Shown here: positions 45,711-55,943 of the stretch, piece after piece
How positions within the stretch are numbered: position 1 is the stretch's first letter
Layout of the letters: the number at the start of each line of letters is the position of its first letter
DNA from: Paenibacillus dokdonensis
Lineage (GTDB): Bacteria > Bacillota > Bacilli > Paenibacillales > Paenibacillaceae
Reading direction: 5' to 3'
Assembly: GCF_004916975.1 (NCBI RefSeq)
Contig: NZ_STGQ01000001.1
Coordinates: forward strand, 3,651,674 to 3,715,673
DNA length: 64,000 nt
The notes under the pieces: generated by a model
The model's database searches: none
Told to the model about the DNA's origin: nothing
The model's input: only the letters and a program-made list of their open reading frames with translations
Program-made: the position numbers and the translations under genes

Positions 45711-46685
45711 ATGTTCAATACTATTATTTTCCCCGTTATCTACGGGCTGATCATTTTCCTCGCCGGTATGAAGGTGATGGAAACGGCTCTTGGCAGCTGG
45801 GCTGGTCCTCTGCTCTCATCATTCCTGAAAAAAGCGACCGCTTCACCGCTTAAAGGAATGCTGTTCAGCACAGGCATTACGGCGGTACTTCAAAGCAGCA
45901 CGGCTGTTACGGTCCTGACGATGGGCCTCGTGAATGCCGGACTGCTCACCTATGAGCGTACGCTCGGTATCATTCTAGGCAGCAATATCGGCACCTGCAT
46001 CACCACCGAACTTATCGGACTGCAAATCGGTCAGATCGCTTTACCTCTGCTAGGGGTCTCCATCATCGTGTGGATCATTTCAGTAATCGCTGACGAATAC
46101 AAGCCTTTCCTCCTGCGCAAAGGACCGCATCTCTATAAGTCAATACAGCTTATAGCACTAGCCACTGCAGGCTTTGCCATGGTCATGCTCGGCATCCGGG
46201 TCATGCAAATGATCAGCCCCGCACTGGAAAACGCAGGTCTGTTCGGCTGGTTCATTGAACAAGCCTCTCATAATGTATGGTGGGGCATTGCCGCTGGAGC
46301 AGCACTGACCGCGCTGATGCATAGCAGCGCTGCCGTGATCGGCCTTGCCATTGCGCTATCTGCAGCCGGAACGCTACCGGTAGGCATCGGGATCGGCATT
46401 GTGCTCGGGGCCAATGTAGGGACCTGTGTAACGGCCCTGATTGCGGCCATCGGCAGTACGCCTTCCGGTAAATTTGTCGCCTGGACGCATGTAGCGCTCA
46501 ATGTGGGCGGTGCACTGCTGTTTATGCCTTTTATACCACAGCTGCAATGGATCGCCGCCTTGATGTCATCAGACAGCGGTGCTCAGATCGCTCGTGCCCA
46601 AACCCTGTTCAATATCATCTCTTCGCTCTTGGCGCTTCCGCTTTGCTATTTGCCGATTTGGAAAAAAATACGCCTTCGCTCATAA
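45711..46685 (+). CDS. Na/Pi symporter family protein (YqeW-like)
   Basis: Polytopic transporter of 324 residues. I start it at the ATG at 45711 (MFNTIIFPVIYGLIIFLAGM), which follows AAAGGAG; the ORF runs 14 codons upstream. It has about eight membrane helices. The two inverted repeats of the Na/phosphate cotransporter II family are visible: LQSSTAVTVLTMGLVNAG with GSNIGTCITT, and LMHSSAAVIGLAIALSAAG with GANVGTCVTA. The QSS/HSS motifs bind substrate. In Bacillus yqeW also sits near mtaB, so orthology is likely. The ion and direction are inferred. Confidence 0.9.
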   Translation: MFNTIIFPVIYGLIIFLAGMKVMETALGSWAGPLLSSFLKKATASPLKGMLFSTGITAVLQSSTAVTVLTMGLVNAGLLTYERTLGIILGSNIGTCITTELIGLQIGQIALPLLGVSIIVWIISVIADEYKPFLLRKGPHLYKSIQLIALATAGFAMVMLGIRVMQMISPALENAGLFGWFIEQASHNVWWGIAAGAALTALMHSSAAVIGLAIALSAAGTLPVGIGIGIVLGANVGTCVTALIAAIGSTPSGKFVAWTHVALNVGGALLFMPFIPQLQWIAALMSSDSGAQIARAQTLFNIISSLLALPLCYLPIWKKIRLRS

Positions 46686-46703
46686 TGCCCCGACCGGACC
46701 GGG

Positions 46704-47135
46704 CTATACGTGAATATCAAGCTGGATCAGGGCCTTACGGACGATGACATCATTGTTGTCATATCCGCCCTGCTCCTGCTTAACCCACGCTTCCATCGGA
46801 TCGTACCAGGAAACACTGCTGATCTCCTCCACCTGGGGACGCAGCGAACCACTTTTGGCCTCAACCAGAAAATAGTGGACCTCTTTATCCACTTCGCCAT
46901 GCACCGGATTAATATACTTATATTTTATAATATCCACTGGAGCCACGATCTCTCCGACGATTCCCGTTTCCTCTTCTATTTCACGCAGCGCTGTTTCTTC
47001 AACTGTCTCACCAGGCTCCATCTTGCCTTTGGCGAGGGATATTTTGCCGTAACGGTCCATGATCAACTGCACCTCAAGACGGTCTTCCACTTTGCGGAAC
47101 ACAACCCCACCTGCGGATATCTCTTTTCTGGCCAT
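46704..47135 (-). CDS. NUDIX hydrolase
   Basis: A 143-residue hydrolase starting at the ATG at 47135 (MARKEISAGGVVFRKVEDR), seven bases after AAGGAGG. The Nudix box is complete: GKMEPGETVEETALREIEEE continues TGI (near 36-58), with the catalytic Glu residues. The family cleaves nucleoside diphosphates linked to another moiety; this subgroup resembles diadenosine polyphosphate or 8-oxo-nucleotide hydrolases, but substrate cannot be told. Convergent with the yqeW-like gene. Its leader contains an unusual hairpin (47165-47211). Confidence 0.9.
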   Translation of the reverse strand: MARKEISAGGVVFRKVEDRLEVQLIMDRYGKISLAKGKMEPGETVEETALREIEEETGIVGEIVAPVDIIKYKYINPVHGEVDKEVHYFLVEAKSGSLRPQVEEISSVSWYDPMEAWVKQEQGGYDNNDVIVRKALIQLDIHV

Positions 47136-47164
47136 GATGATTCCTCCTTGTGACTCCAAGTTGC

Positions 47165-47211
47165 AACAAGGATTTCACCTCCTTGATTGCACGGGAAATG
47201 AAATCCTTGTT
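47165..47211 (-). repeat. 13-bp inverted repeat with a ribosome-site-like loop upstream of the NUDIX gene
   Basis: AACAAGGATTTCA (47165-47177) is exactly complementary to TGAAATCCTTGTT (47199-47211). On the minus strand the loop holds ATCAAGGAGG, so AAGGAGGTGA straddles the loop and one arm. No T tract follows, so it is not a terminator. The hairpin is about 30 bases ahead of the gene's own ribosome binding site. Confidence 0.55.
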
Positions 47212-47296
47212 TGATCAGAATTATGCAAAAATTTGATTCAGCTGCTCGTTTACATTTATGCAATATCCTTAGTTATAAATAAACCAGTAGTTATAT

Positions 47297-48637
47297 TTAA
47301 ACCGCCGCGCCGGAAGCTCCATCAAGAACCCGTACAAGCTGTCCTTCGCATTCATTCACGCCCGCCTTGGTCAATTTCACGCGGCAGATTTGGCCCTGGA
47401 GATCTTCGGAACCATCAAAAATGAGCTGCAAATAATTGTCGCTGAAGCCATGCATTTTGCCTGGGCCGTGAGTTCCTTTCGATGTACCCTCTGGAATGAC
47501 GTCCAGAACCTGACCCACGAAATTCTTGGCATATGCCAGCTGCATTTGCTCCGACAGTTCGATCAGCTCACGTACGCGTGCATGCTTGATCTCTTCAGGA
47601 ATCTGATCCTGCATCCGCGAAGCAGGTGTACCATTCCGCTGGGAATAAGGGAAGACATGCATTTCAGAAAAATTAATCGCCTTCATCAGGTTGTAGCCAT
47701 TGCGGAACATTTCATCGGTTTCACCTGGAAAGCCGACAATAACATCCGTCGTAATGCCCACATCAGGCATGGCCTGACGGATCAGCTGCATCTTGCCATA
47801 GAACTCCTCGGTCGTATATTTACGGCGCATCCGTTTCAAAACGGTGTCATCTCCTGCTTGCAGCGGAATATGCAGATGACGGCACATTTTAGACGAGCGG
47901 TTCAGTACTTCAAGCATTTTCCCATCAATCTGGCTGGCTTCGATAGAGCTGATACGGATACGTTCCAGCCCGTCCACCTTGTCCAAATCCCAGAGCAGAT
48001 CCGATAAACGGTAGTTGTCGAGATCATCGCCATAACCGCCGGTGTGGATACCTGTCAATACGATTTCCTTATAACCTGCCTCCACAAGCTGGTGTGCCTG
48101 GGTGACAATGCTATTCGATTCACGGCTGCGGGATAGTCCGCGGGACCACGGGATAATGCAGAACGTACAGAAATTGTTGCAGCCGTCCTGAATTTTCAGG
48201 AATGCACGGGTTCGATCCGCAAAATCAGGAACATCCATTTCCTCAAACACACGGTTTTTCATAATGTTGCGTACCGCGTTAATGGGCTCACGTTTCTCCC
48301 GGATCTCATTCACAAACGGAATAATCTTATCGCGGTCCTGGTTACCAATGACGAGGTCAACACCCGGTATATCCATAATTTCGGCTGGGGATGTCTGCGC
48401 ATAGCAGCCGGTAACCGCAATAATCGCCTCCGGATTTCGGCGGACAGCACGGCGGATAATCTGCCGGCTTTTCTTGTCACCGGTATTCGTAACGGTACAT
48501 GTATTAATCAAATAGACATCTGCGGTCTGTTCGAAATCCACCTGATCATAGCCTTCTTTTTTGAACAACTGCCAGATGGCTTCGGTATCATAAAAATTAA
48601 CTTTGCAACCCAATGTATAAAATGCAACGGATGGCAT
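47297..48637 (-). CDS. mtaB: tRNA (N6-threonylcarbamoyladenosine37-C2)-methylthiotransferase MtaB (YqeV)
   Basis: Radical-SAM methylthiotransferase that converts t6A37 to ms2t6A37. Start at the ATG at 48637 (MPSVAFYTLGCKVNFYDTEA, 446 residues), behind GGGGGGAG; the frame also has a TTG two codons earlier. UPF0004 domain with Cys in GCK, NTCTV and GCYAQ for the auxiliary cluster. Radical-SAM cluster CNNFCTFC near 154-161. C-terminal TRAM domain. Two bases after the rsmE stop, so part of the prmA-M50-rsmE-mtaB transcript. Confidence 0.95.
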   Translation of the reverse strand: MPSVAFYTLGCKVNFYDTEAIWQLFKKEGYDQVDFEQTADVYLINTCTVTNTGDKKSRQIIRRAVRRNPEAIIAVTGCYAQTSPAEIMDIPGVDLVIGNQDRDKIIPFVNEIREKREPINAVRNIMKNRVFEEMDVPDFADRTRAFLKIQDGCNNFCTFCIIPWSRGLSRSRESNSIVTQAHQLVEAGYKEIVLTGIHTGGYGDDLDNYRLSDLLWDLDKVDGLERIRISSIEASQIDGKMLEVLNRSSKMCRHLHIPLQAGDDTVLKRMRRKYTTEEFYGKMQLIRQAMPDVGITTDVIVGFPGETDEMFRNGYNLMKAINFSEMHVFPYSQRNGTPASRMQDQIPEEIKHARVRELIELSEQMQLAYAKNFVGQVLDVIPEGTSKGTHGPGKMHGFSDNYLQLIFDGSEDLQGQICRVKLTKAGVNECEGQLVRVLDGASGAAV

Positions 48638-48639
48638 TT

Positions 48640-49404
48640 TCAAACTCCCCCCATTTCTCCGGATTCATAAAGTATGCATGCAAGGGCAACCATCCCCGCT
48701 GTTTCACATCGCAGGATACGCCTGCCGAGCCCTGTGCTCGCGGCTCCAGCTTCCTCCGCCTGCCGGCATTCTTCTTCACTGAATCCGCCTTCGGGACCCA
48801 CAAGGAGCAGAACACCCGGCGCATGGTCTGTCGGCAAATCTTGCATGAATGGTCTTAGCGCATCTCGCAGCTGCAGACCCTCTTCCTTTTCATAGCAAAA
48901 ATAAACGGCATCATAGTTTTTAAACGTTGCTAAAAGCTGCTTCCATGTGAGTGGCTGGGTCACTTCCGGAACCGTGTTCCGGTGGCTCTGTTCAGCTGCT
49001 TCTTTGGCGATTTTGTTCCATCGTTCGAGACGTTTAGATTCCTTTTTGGCATCGTACTGAACGATCGTGCGCTCAGAGATAAAAGGAACGAAAGAAATCG
49101 CGCCTATTTCAGTGCATTTTTGAATGACGGTTTCCATCTTATCCCCTTTGGGCAAGCTTTGGGCAACCGTTACCTTTACGGCAGGCTCATGTGTCATTTC
49201 CAGCTGTTCCAAGACGGCTGCGGTGACCACACCCGTATCAATGGCTGTAATCTCAACAAGCGCTTCACGGGAAATACCATCGCTGACAATCAGCTTATCC
49301 CCGTTCTTACCGCGCATGACCCTGGAGATATGACGTGCATCCTCACCGGAAATATCTACTGTACTCTCTTTAAATTGCTCTGGAGATACGAAATACCGCT
49401 GCAT
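48640..49404 (-). CDS. rsmE: 16S rRNA (uracil1498-N3)-methyltransferase RsmE
   Basis: SPOUT-fold methyltransferase for m3U1498 in helix 44. The ATG at 49404 gives MQRYFVSPEQF (254 residues), the family N-terminus, with AGGAAG at good spacing; two earlier starts lie three codons upstream. N-terminal PUA-like domain (EDARHISRVMR near 23-33). The SPOUT knot shows LLVGPEGGFSEEE and LGRRILRCETAG. Its place between prmA and mtaB is the standard Firmicute arrangement apart from the inserted M50 gene. Confidence 0.95.
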   Translation of the reverse strand: MQRYFVSPEQFKESTVDISGEDARHISRVMRGKNGDKLIVSDGISREALVEITAIDTGVVTAAVLEQLEMTHEPAVKVTVAQSLPKGDKMETVIQKCTEIGAISFVPFISERTIVQYDAKKESKRLERWNKIAKEAAEQSHRNTVPEVTQPLTWKQLLATFKNYDAVYFCYEKEEGLQLRDALRPFMQDLPTDHAPGVLLLVGPEGGFSEEECRQAEEAGAASTGLGRRILRCETAGMVALACILYESGEMGGV

Positions 49405-49499
49405 GTTCATCAACTTCCTATATTAAAAATCACAAGCTTCATCATACAACATTTGCCTAGGCTATGACCAGTACATGTTTAACAGATGCATAACCCGGA

Positions 49500-50180
49500 C
49501 TAAGACAAAATATGCATAAAGACCTGCATGAAATGAAAATACAAATTATAAGCCAGATTGTAGATCGGTGTGATCGTATACTGGCGCAGCGTAGGAATGA
49601 ATAGAATCAGCAAGAAAATAAAAACGGACCACTGCTCAAACTGCTGCAGTTTGGCTCTCACCTGACGCGGAACCAAATCTTCCAGAATCCGATAACCATC
49701 CAAAGGCGGCAGAGGTATCAGATTAAACAAAAAGAGAAAGAAGTTCATCATTCCAAACAACTGGAAGAAGATGACTATTGCCTCAATTACCTTTGCATTG
49801 GGAATGGAGGCCAAAGCCCCGGTACTGATCAGAAGCGCATATACAAAAGTTCCGATAATCGCAAGGAAAAAGTTGCTCAGCGGGCCGGCAGCAGAAACAA
49901 CAACCCCCATCAGCCGCGGACTTTTGAAATTATCACGGTTGACTGGAACCGGTCTTGCCCAGCCGAAGCCTGCAATCAGGAGCAAAATGATTCCCAGCAG
50001 GTCAAAATGAACCGCAGGATTCAAAGTAACCCGGCCCAACAGCTTCGCCGTCGGATCACCGAATTTATTGGCAAAATAAGCATGCGAAAATTCATGTACC
50101 GTGAACGCAACGACCAACACCACCAGGTAGAATGGAAGCTGCTCCAGCGGAACACTGAGTATTCTGTTTAGAAAATCCAT
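49500..50180 (-). CDS. site-2 protease family membrane metallopeptidase (M50)
   Basis: A 226-residue intramembrane zinc protease with about five or six helices. HEFSH near residues 29-33 supplies the zinc ligands and catalytic Glu. The third ligand lies in NLIPLPPLDGYRILE near 157-171. No PDZ domain, as in the small M50B subgroup (YwhC-like). The substrate is unknown; family members clip anti-sigma factors or signal peptides. The ATG at 50180 abuts the prmA stop without a gap, implying coupling to a ribosome-modification operon, where it is not present in Bacillus. Confidence 0.92.
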   Translation of the reverse strand: MDFLNRILSVPLEQLPFYLVVLVVAFTVHEFSHAYFANKFGDPTAKLLGRVTLNPAVHFDLLGIILLLIAGFGWARPVPVNRDNFKSPRLMGVVVSAAGPLSNFFLAIIGTFVYALLISTGALASIPNAKVIEAIVIFFQLFGMMNFFLFLFNLIPLPPLDGYRILEDLVPRQVRAKLQQFEQWSVFIFLLILFIPTLRQYTITPIYNLAYNLYFHFMQVFMHILS

Positions 50181-51152
50181 TTATGACCTCTTTCTAGCTA
50201 CAAATGCGACCCAGTCCTCATCACGGTTAATATCCTCTATGTCAAAACCGGAATCCTCAAGTGCCTGCTGTACGATTTCTTCTTTATTTTTATAAATACC
50301 GGATGCGATGTACACACCACCCGGCTCCAGTGCCTGATATACGTCATCTACGAAAAGCAATATAACTTCAGCCAAAATATTGGCAACTACGATTTTAACA
50401 GGTAGTGTAATCCCTAGATCTACATTGCTGCTGCCGTCCAATAAAGACAACAAGTCACTTTCCTTCACCGTAATTTGCGGATCCATTTGGTTCAGCATCA
50501 CGTTTTCTTTGGCAATAGCTACCGCCACCGGATCAAGATCCAATGCAAGCACATGCTTCGCTCCAAGCAAAACAGCGCCGATCGCCAGAATTCCAGATCC
50601 CGTTCCCACATCAATAATTTCCTCGCCACCCTTAACCACCTTCTCAAGCGTACGCAGACAAAGCGAAGTTGTGGGATGGGTTCCTGTACCGAAGGCCATA
50701 CCCGGATCAATTTCAATAATCTTTTCAGACTCGCTTTCCGGTGTATATTCTTCCCACGTCGGCTTGATGGTCAAGCTTTCAGAAACTCGAAGCGGTTTAA
50801 AATACTGCTTCCAAGCCGTAGCCCAGTCATCCTCATTAACCGTTCTGAATTCAAAGCGGACCTCACCCGGATCGATCTGGAAATCGCGCAGCTCTTCGAT
50901 TCTATGCTTTACTTCTTCAAGAATGTCCTCTATAGGAGACTCTTCGGAAAAATATCCTTTGATATCAGCATGCCCTTCGGGTATATCATTCAGCGGCAGA
51001 TCATACAGCTCACCGTATGTCGTATCGCGCTTCTTATTCAAAGTGCCGGATTCCTCTATTGATACCCCGCCTGCCCCTGCTTCATGCAGAAAGTTGGAAA
51101 TCATCTCCACGGCTTCCTCCGTGGTATGTATTGTTAATTCATGCCATAACAT
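50181..51152 (-). CDS. prmA: ribosomal protein L11 methyltransferase PrmA
   Basis: Trimethylates lysines and the N-terminus of L11. 323 residues, with an N-terminal substrate-recognition domain (about 1-110), the linker, and the methyltransferase domain with IDPGMAFGTGTHPTT near 152-166, IDVGTGSGILAIGA near 184-197 and VVANILAEVI near 260-269. The start at 51152 is ATG with GGAGGAAG at rather long spacing. First gene of the prmA-M50-rsmE-mtaB transcript, driven by the promoter at 51192-51221. Confidence 0.96.
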   Translation of the reverse strand: MLWHELTIHTTEEAVEMISNFLHEAGAGGVSIEESGTLNKKRDTTYGELYDLPLNDIPEGHADIKGYFSEESPIEDILEEVKHRIEELRDFQIDPGEVRFEFRTVNEDDWATAWKQYFKPLRVSESLTIKPTWEEYTPESESEKIIEIDPGMAFGTGTHPTTSLCLRTLEKVVKGGEEIIDVGTGSGILAIGAVLLGAKHVLALDLDPVAVAIAKENVMLNQMDPQITVKESDLLSLLDGSSNVDLGITLPVKIVVANILAEVILLFVDDVYQALEPGGVYIASGIYKNKEEIVQQALEDSGFDIEDINRDEDWVAFVARKRS

Positions 51153-51191
51153 CGTTTTTCATCTTCCTCCTCAACCTTGTGCATAGGTTTT

Positions 51192-51221
51192 ATTGTACTA
51201 TACATAGGCAGCTGAGTACAA
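51192..51221 (-). promoter_or_regulatory. sigma-A-like promoter of prmA
   Basis: On the minus strand TTGTAC (51216-51221) and TACAAT (51192-51197) are 18 bases apart, about 35 bases ahead of the prmA start and downstream of the preceding terminator. Confidence 0.55.
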
Positions 51222-51236
51222 AATTTTAACCGATAA

Positions 51237-51274
51237 CAAAAAAAACCGCATTGGCCGTTAGGCTTCGCGGTTTC
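51237..51274 (-). terminator. terminator after the yfhD-like gene
   Basis: On the minus strand AAACCGC pairs with GCGGTTT, with an inner GGCC pairing and eight T residues following. Confidence 0.85.
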
Positions 51275-51298
51275 AATCATCATGACCATTTCTTGGGA

Positions 51299-51502
51299 TT
51301 AGGGCTCCATTACATTCCAGCTGTCGTCATCCATCTGGCGCAGCTGACGCTCATCGGCGGCTTCACTGCGCCGTAAAGCTTCCACATCCTCGTGGTCAGC
51401 CAAAACACCGGAGAATTCCACGTCCTCATTTTTCATGGACATAAGCTTCTTGATCTTTTCCGTCTTACTCATAATACGTCCCTTTTTATCACGGCTTGCC
51501 AT
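51299..51502 (-). CDS. YfhD family small protein
   Basis: A 67-residue charged protein with the YfhD-type segment VEFSGVLADHEDVEALRRSE followed by AADERQ near the C-terminus. I take the ATG at 51502 (MASRDKKGRIMSK), behind AGAGGG; an ATG ten codons later also has a plausible site, so the start is uncertain. The family is found in Bacillales, some members associated with spores; function unknown. It follows the ferredoxin-fold-like gene and ends at a strong terminator. Confidence 0.72.
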   Translation of the reverse strand: MASRDKKGRIMSKTEKIKKLMSMKNEDVEFSGVLADHEDVEALRRSEAADERQLRQMDDDSWNVMEP

Positions 51503-51559
51503 ATCCAGCACCCTCTTCCGATTTTGTAGCAGCATGTTTGCCTTACGTTTATTCCGCCG

Positions 51560-51934
51560 TTAAACCATGCCGCCCGCATCTTCAACGATCCTCATAGCCT
51601 TGTCAAAGGAATCTTCGTCAACGACTACCGTCAGCAATATATCCCTTCCCGTCGGTCCCCCTTGGCCTCCATCGCTCATGCCGCTCGATGACGGGTCGGC
51701 AGCAGCCAGGATCGCGGAAGACTCACCGCTTAGCGAGGTTCCATAAATTGCCGCTGACAGGCTGACCATATCTCCGGCAAAGGGCTTTACGGCTCCATAC
51801 ATGCCGGTTCCGGGATAACGGCTGAAGCGGTCTATCGACATGTCGGCCACGCGCAAGACCTGCAGCTTCCTGGCCGCACTTTCGGCCTCCTCCGGACTTT
51901 TGAAGTAGGCAAGAATATTTTTTTCACTCAACAT
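51560..51934 (-). CDS. uncharacterised protein with two ferredoxin-fold-like halves
   Basis: Not recognised. I start it at the ATG at 51934 (MLSEKNILAYFKSPEEAESA), which follows CAGGTGAAC, rather than at 51997; 124 residues. The first about 35 residues read as strand-helix-strand (ILAYFKSPEEAESAARKL). A Gly/Ser/Ala-rich centre follows, and the C-terminus is again strand-helix (LLTVVVDEDSFDKAMRIVED). This is reminiscent of stress-protein domains that place a glycine-rich segment between two such units. No function proposed. It probably forms a two-gene transcript with the yfhD-like gene. Confidence 0.65.
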   Translation of the reverse strand: MLSEKNILAYFKSPEEAESAARKLQVLRVADMSIDRFSRYPGTGMYGAVKPFAGDMVSLSAAIYGTSLSGESSAILAAADPSSSGMSDGGQGGPTGRDILLTVVVDEDSFDKAMRIVEDAGGMV

Positions 51935-52081
51935 GTTCACCTGCTTGTATAAAGAGTCTGGTTGCATACCCTTACGTAATGGTTCGTAGGCCTGCATTCG
52001 CCATAGGATTAGGTTCTGCTGAAGCTGAAATGAATATGCGCTTTGAAGTGAACTTGAAACATTTACTTGAAAATAAAAAAC

Positions 52082-52110
52082 AAAAAAAGCCGACCTTATA
52101 GGCCGGCTTC
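52082..52110 (-). terminator. terminator after dnaJ
   Basis: On the minus strand AAGCCGGCCT pairs with AGGTCGGCTT around TATA and is followed by seven T residues in all. It ends the hrcA heat-shock operon. Confidence 0.9.
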
Positions 52111-52140
52111 ATGTAAAACCACAATCTATTTTTTGCTTAA

Positions 52141-53262
52141 TCAGTCTCCGCGGAAAGCACGCTTCATCCGGTCAAAAAAGGATTGCTCATGCTCATGCGT
52201 CTGCTCTCCATCCATCGAGGCAAACTGACGCAGCAGGTCTTTTTGCTCATCGCTCAGCTTGCTTGGCGTCACGATAACGACCTTCACATGCTGATCCCCC
52301 TGTCCGATACCGCGCAGGCGAGGAACGCCTTTGCCCTTCAGACGGAAATAGGTTCCAGTCTGGGTACCCGCAGGAATTTTGAGCTTCACTTTTTCGGTAA
52401 GCGTAGGGATTTCAATTTCATCCCCGAGGGCCGCTTGTGCGAAGGTCAACGGAATTTCGCAGTAAATATCATCGCCTTCACGCTCAAAGAAATCATGGGA
52501 TTTCACGCGGATCACGATATACAAATCACCCGAAGGACCACCGCGCAGGCCGCCTTCACCCTCACCGGTCATGCGGAGCTGAGCTCCGTCATCGACACCC
52601 GCAGGAATTTTGACATGAATTTTGCGCTGCTTCTTCACCTTGCCGTTGCCGTGGCAAGTTGGACATTTGTCCTTGATGATCTGGCCAGTTCCGTTACAGT
52701 TCGAGCAGCTGCGACGGTTCACCATACGGCCAAACGGCGTATTTTGAACCACTTCCTGCTGGCCTGAACCGTTACATACGGAACATGTTTGCGGCTTCGT
52801 GCCCGGTTTAGCGCCTGAGCCATGACAAGTGTCACAGTTTTCGGTACGAGGAATCGTAATATCCGATTCTTTTCCGAAGACAGCCTCTTTAAATTCGATC
52901 GTCATCGTATACTGCAGGTCATTCCCCCGCTGCGGTGCATTTGGATCGCGGCGTCCGCCGCCACCTCCAAAAAACATATCAAATATATCGCCAAAGCCGC
53001 CGAAGTCACCACCCTGGAATCCTCCGCCCATACCCTGGTTCGGATCAATATGACCGTATTGGTCATAAGTGGAGCGCTTCTGGTCGTCGCTGAGCACATC
53101 ATAAGCTTCCTTAACTTCTTTAAACTTGGTTTCCGCGTCAGCCGCTTTGTTGACGTCCGGATGATACTGCCGTGCAAGCTTGCGGTACGACTTTTTAATA
53201 TCTTCATCGGAAGCGTCTTTGCCTACGCCCAGTACCTCATAGTAATCACGCTTATCAGCCAC
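52141..53262 (-). CDS. dnaJ: chaperone DnaJ (Hsp40)
   Basis: J-domain cochaperone that delivers clients to DnaK and stimulates its ATPase. 373 residues: J domain with HPD in RQYHPDVNK (about 30-38), Gly/Phe linker (about 75-108), zinc region with four CxxCxGxG-type repeats ([32 protein letters not shown], about 140-210), and a C-terminal client-binding region. The start at 53262 appears to be GTG (GGGGGTGGAAGA precedes). Last gene of the heat-shock operon, separated from dnaK by a hairpin that may lower its expression. Confidence 0.97.
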   Translation of the reverse strand: MADKRDYYEVLGVGKDASDEDIKKSYRKLARQYHPDVNKAADAETKFKEVKEAYDVLSDDQKRSTYDQYGHIDPNQGMGGGFQGGDFGGFGDIFDMFFGGGGGRRDPNAPQRGNDLQYTMTIEFKEAVFGKESDITIPRTENCDTCHGSGAKPGTKPQTCSVCNGSGQQEVVQNTPFGRMVNRRSCSNCNGTGQIIKDKCPTCHGNGKVKKQRKIHVKIPAGVDDGAQLRMTGEGEGGLRGGPSGDLYIVIRVKSHDFFEREGDDIYCEIPLTFAQAALGDEIEIPTLTEKVKLKIPAGTQTGTYFRLKGKGVPRLRGIGQGDQHVKVVIVTPSKLSDEQKDLLRQFASMDGEQTHEHEQSFFDRMKRAFRGD

Positions 53263-53303
53263 TCTTCCACCCCCGTTGTTTCCTTTAGAATATGCCGCTC
53301 ATG

Positions 53304-53350
53304 GAAAAAGGAAAGCCAAAGCAGCGGGATGCCCCGGCTTTGACCTTCCC
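53304..53350 (-). terminator. hairpin between dnaK and dnaJ (attenuator or partial terminator)
   Basis: On the minus strand GGAAGGTCAAAGC pairs imperfectly with GCTTTGGCTTTCC around an inner GGGCATCCC hairpin, then TTTTT. It sits in the 112-base dnaK-dnaJ gap; no separate dnaJ promoter could be fixed by eye. Confidence 0.6.
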
Positions 53351-53374
53351 TTCCTGAACATAACTTTCTATAGG

Positions 53375-55237
<1,863 letters not shown>

Positions 55238-55280
55238 TCAGAATAAATGAATGTTTTCATATATTTAAACAGCCATGAAA

Positions 55281-55880
55281 TTACATGCTGACTTTAACCA
55301 TTGCCGGGCGTAACACTCTGTCTTTGAGAATGTAGCCTTTTTGCACTTCCTCAACAACGATGCCTTCTTCATACTCATCGCTTTCCACCTGCATGATCGC
55401 TTGATGGAATTCTGGATTAAACGGCTGTCCAACCGTTTCCATCGGCTCCAGACCCTCGGCTTTCAGAACGCCTTCTAGTTGACGGAAGATCATGCCAACG
55501 CCTTTCGCGAAGGAATCACTGTCTGCAATGTCACCTGCTGCGGTAATAGCCCGCCCGAAATTATCAATAATAGGGAGCAGCTCCGTAATCAGCTTGGACG
55601 ATGCATATTTTGCAAAGTCTTCTTTCTCCTTCTGGGTCCGTTTACGGAAGTTGTCGAAATCCGCTTGGGTCCGCAGTGCGCGCTGCTGGTAATCATCGGC
55701 CAGCGTCTGCAGGCGCTCAACCTCATTTTGAAGATGTGCAGTATCCAATACCTCCACATTTCCCTCTTCTGTAGAAGAAGCATCTGCTTGAGCAGCTGTG
55801 TTTTCATTTTCCACCGAAGGTTCCTCGTTGGTTTCATTCAATTCGTTTTCATGCTCTTGATAGTTTTGGTTTTCTTTCAA
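55281..55880 (-). CDS. grpE: nucleotide exchange factor GrpE
   Basis: Exchanges ADP for ATP on DnaK. 199 residues: an acidic, disordered first about 50 residues, the long dimerising coiled coil (LQNEVERLQTLADDYQQRAL near 50-69), and a beta-domain with VGQPFNPEFHQAIMQVESDE near 151-170 and GYILKDRVLRPAMVKVS at the end. The start is TTG at 55880 with GGAGGTG upstream, an inefficient codon compensated by a strong site. Sits between the chaperonin gene and dnaK. Confidence 0.96.
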   Translation of the reverse strand: MKENQNYQEHENELNETNEEPSVENENTAAQADASSTEEGNVEVLDTAHLQNEVERLQTLADDYQQRALRTQADFDNFRKRTQKEKEDFAKYASSKLITELLPIIDNFGRAITAAGDIADSDSFAKGVGMIFRQLEGVLKAEGLEPMETVGQPFNPEFHQAIMQVESDEYEEGIVVEEVQKGYILKDRVLRPAMVKVSM

Positions 55881-55943
55881 GATGTCTTCACCTCCTTAAT
55901 ATGCTCTATATCTTTTTGTGCCAAACTTTCGCTTCATTTCATG

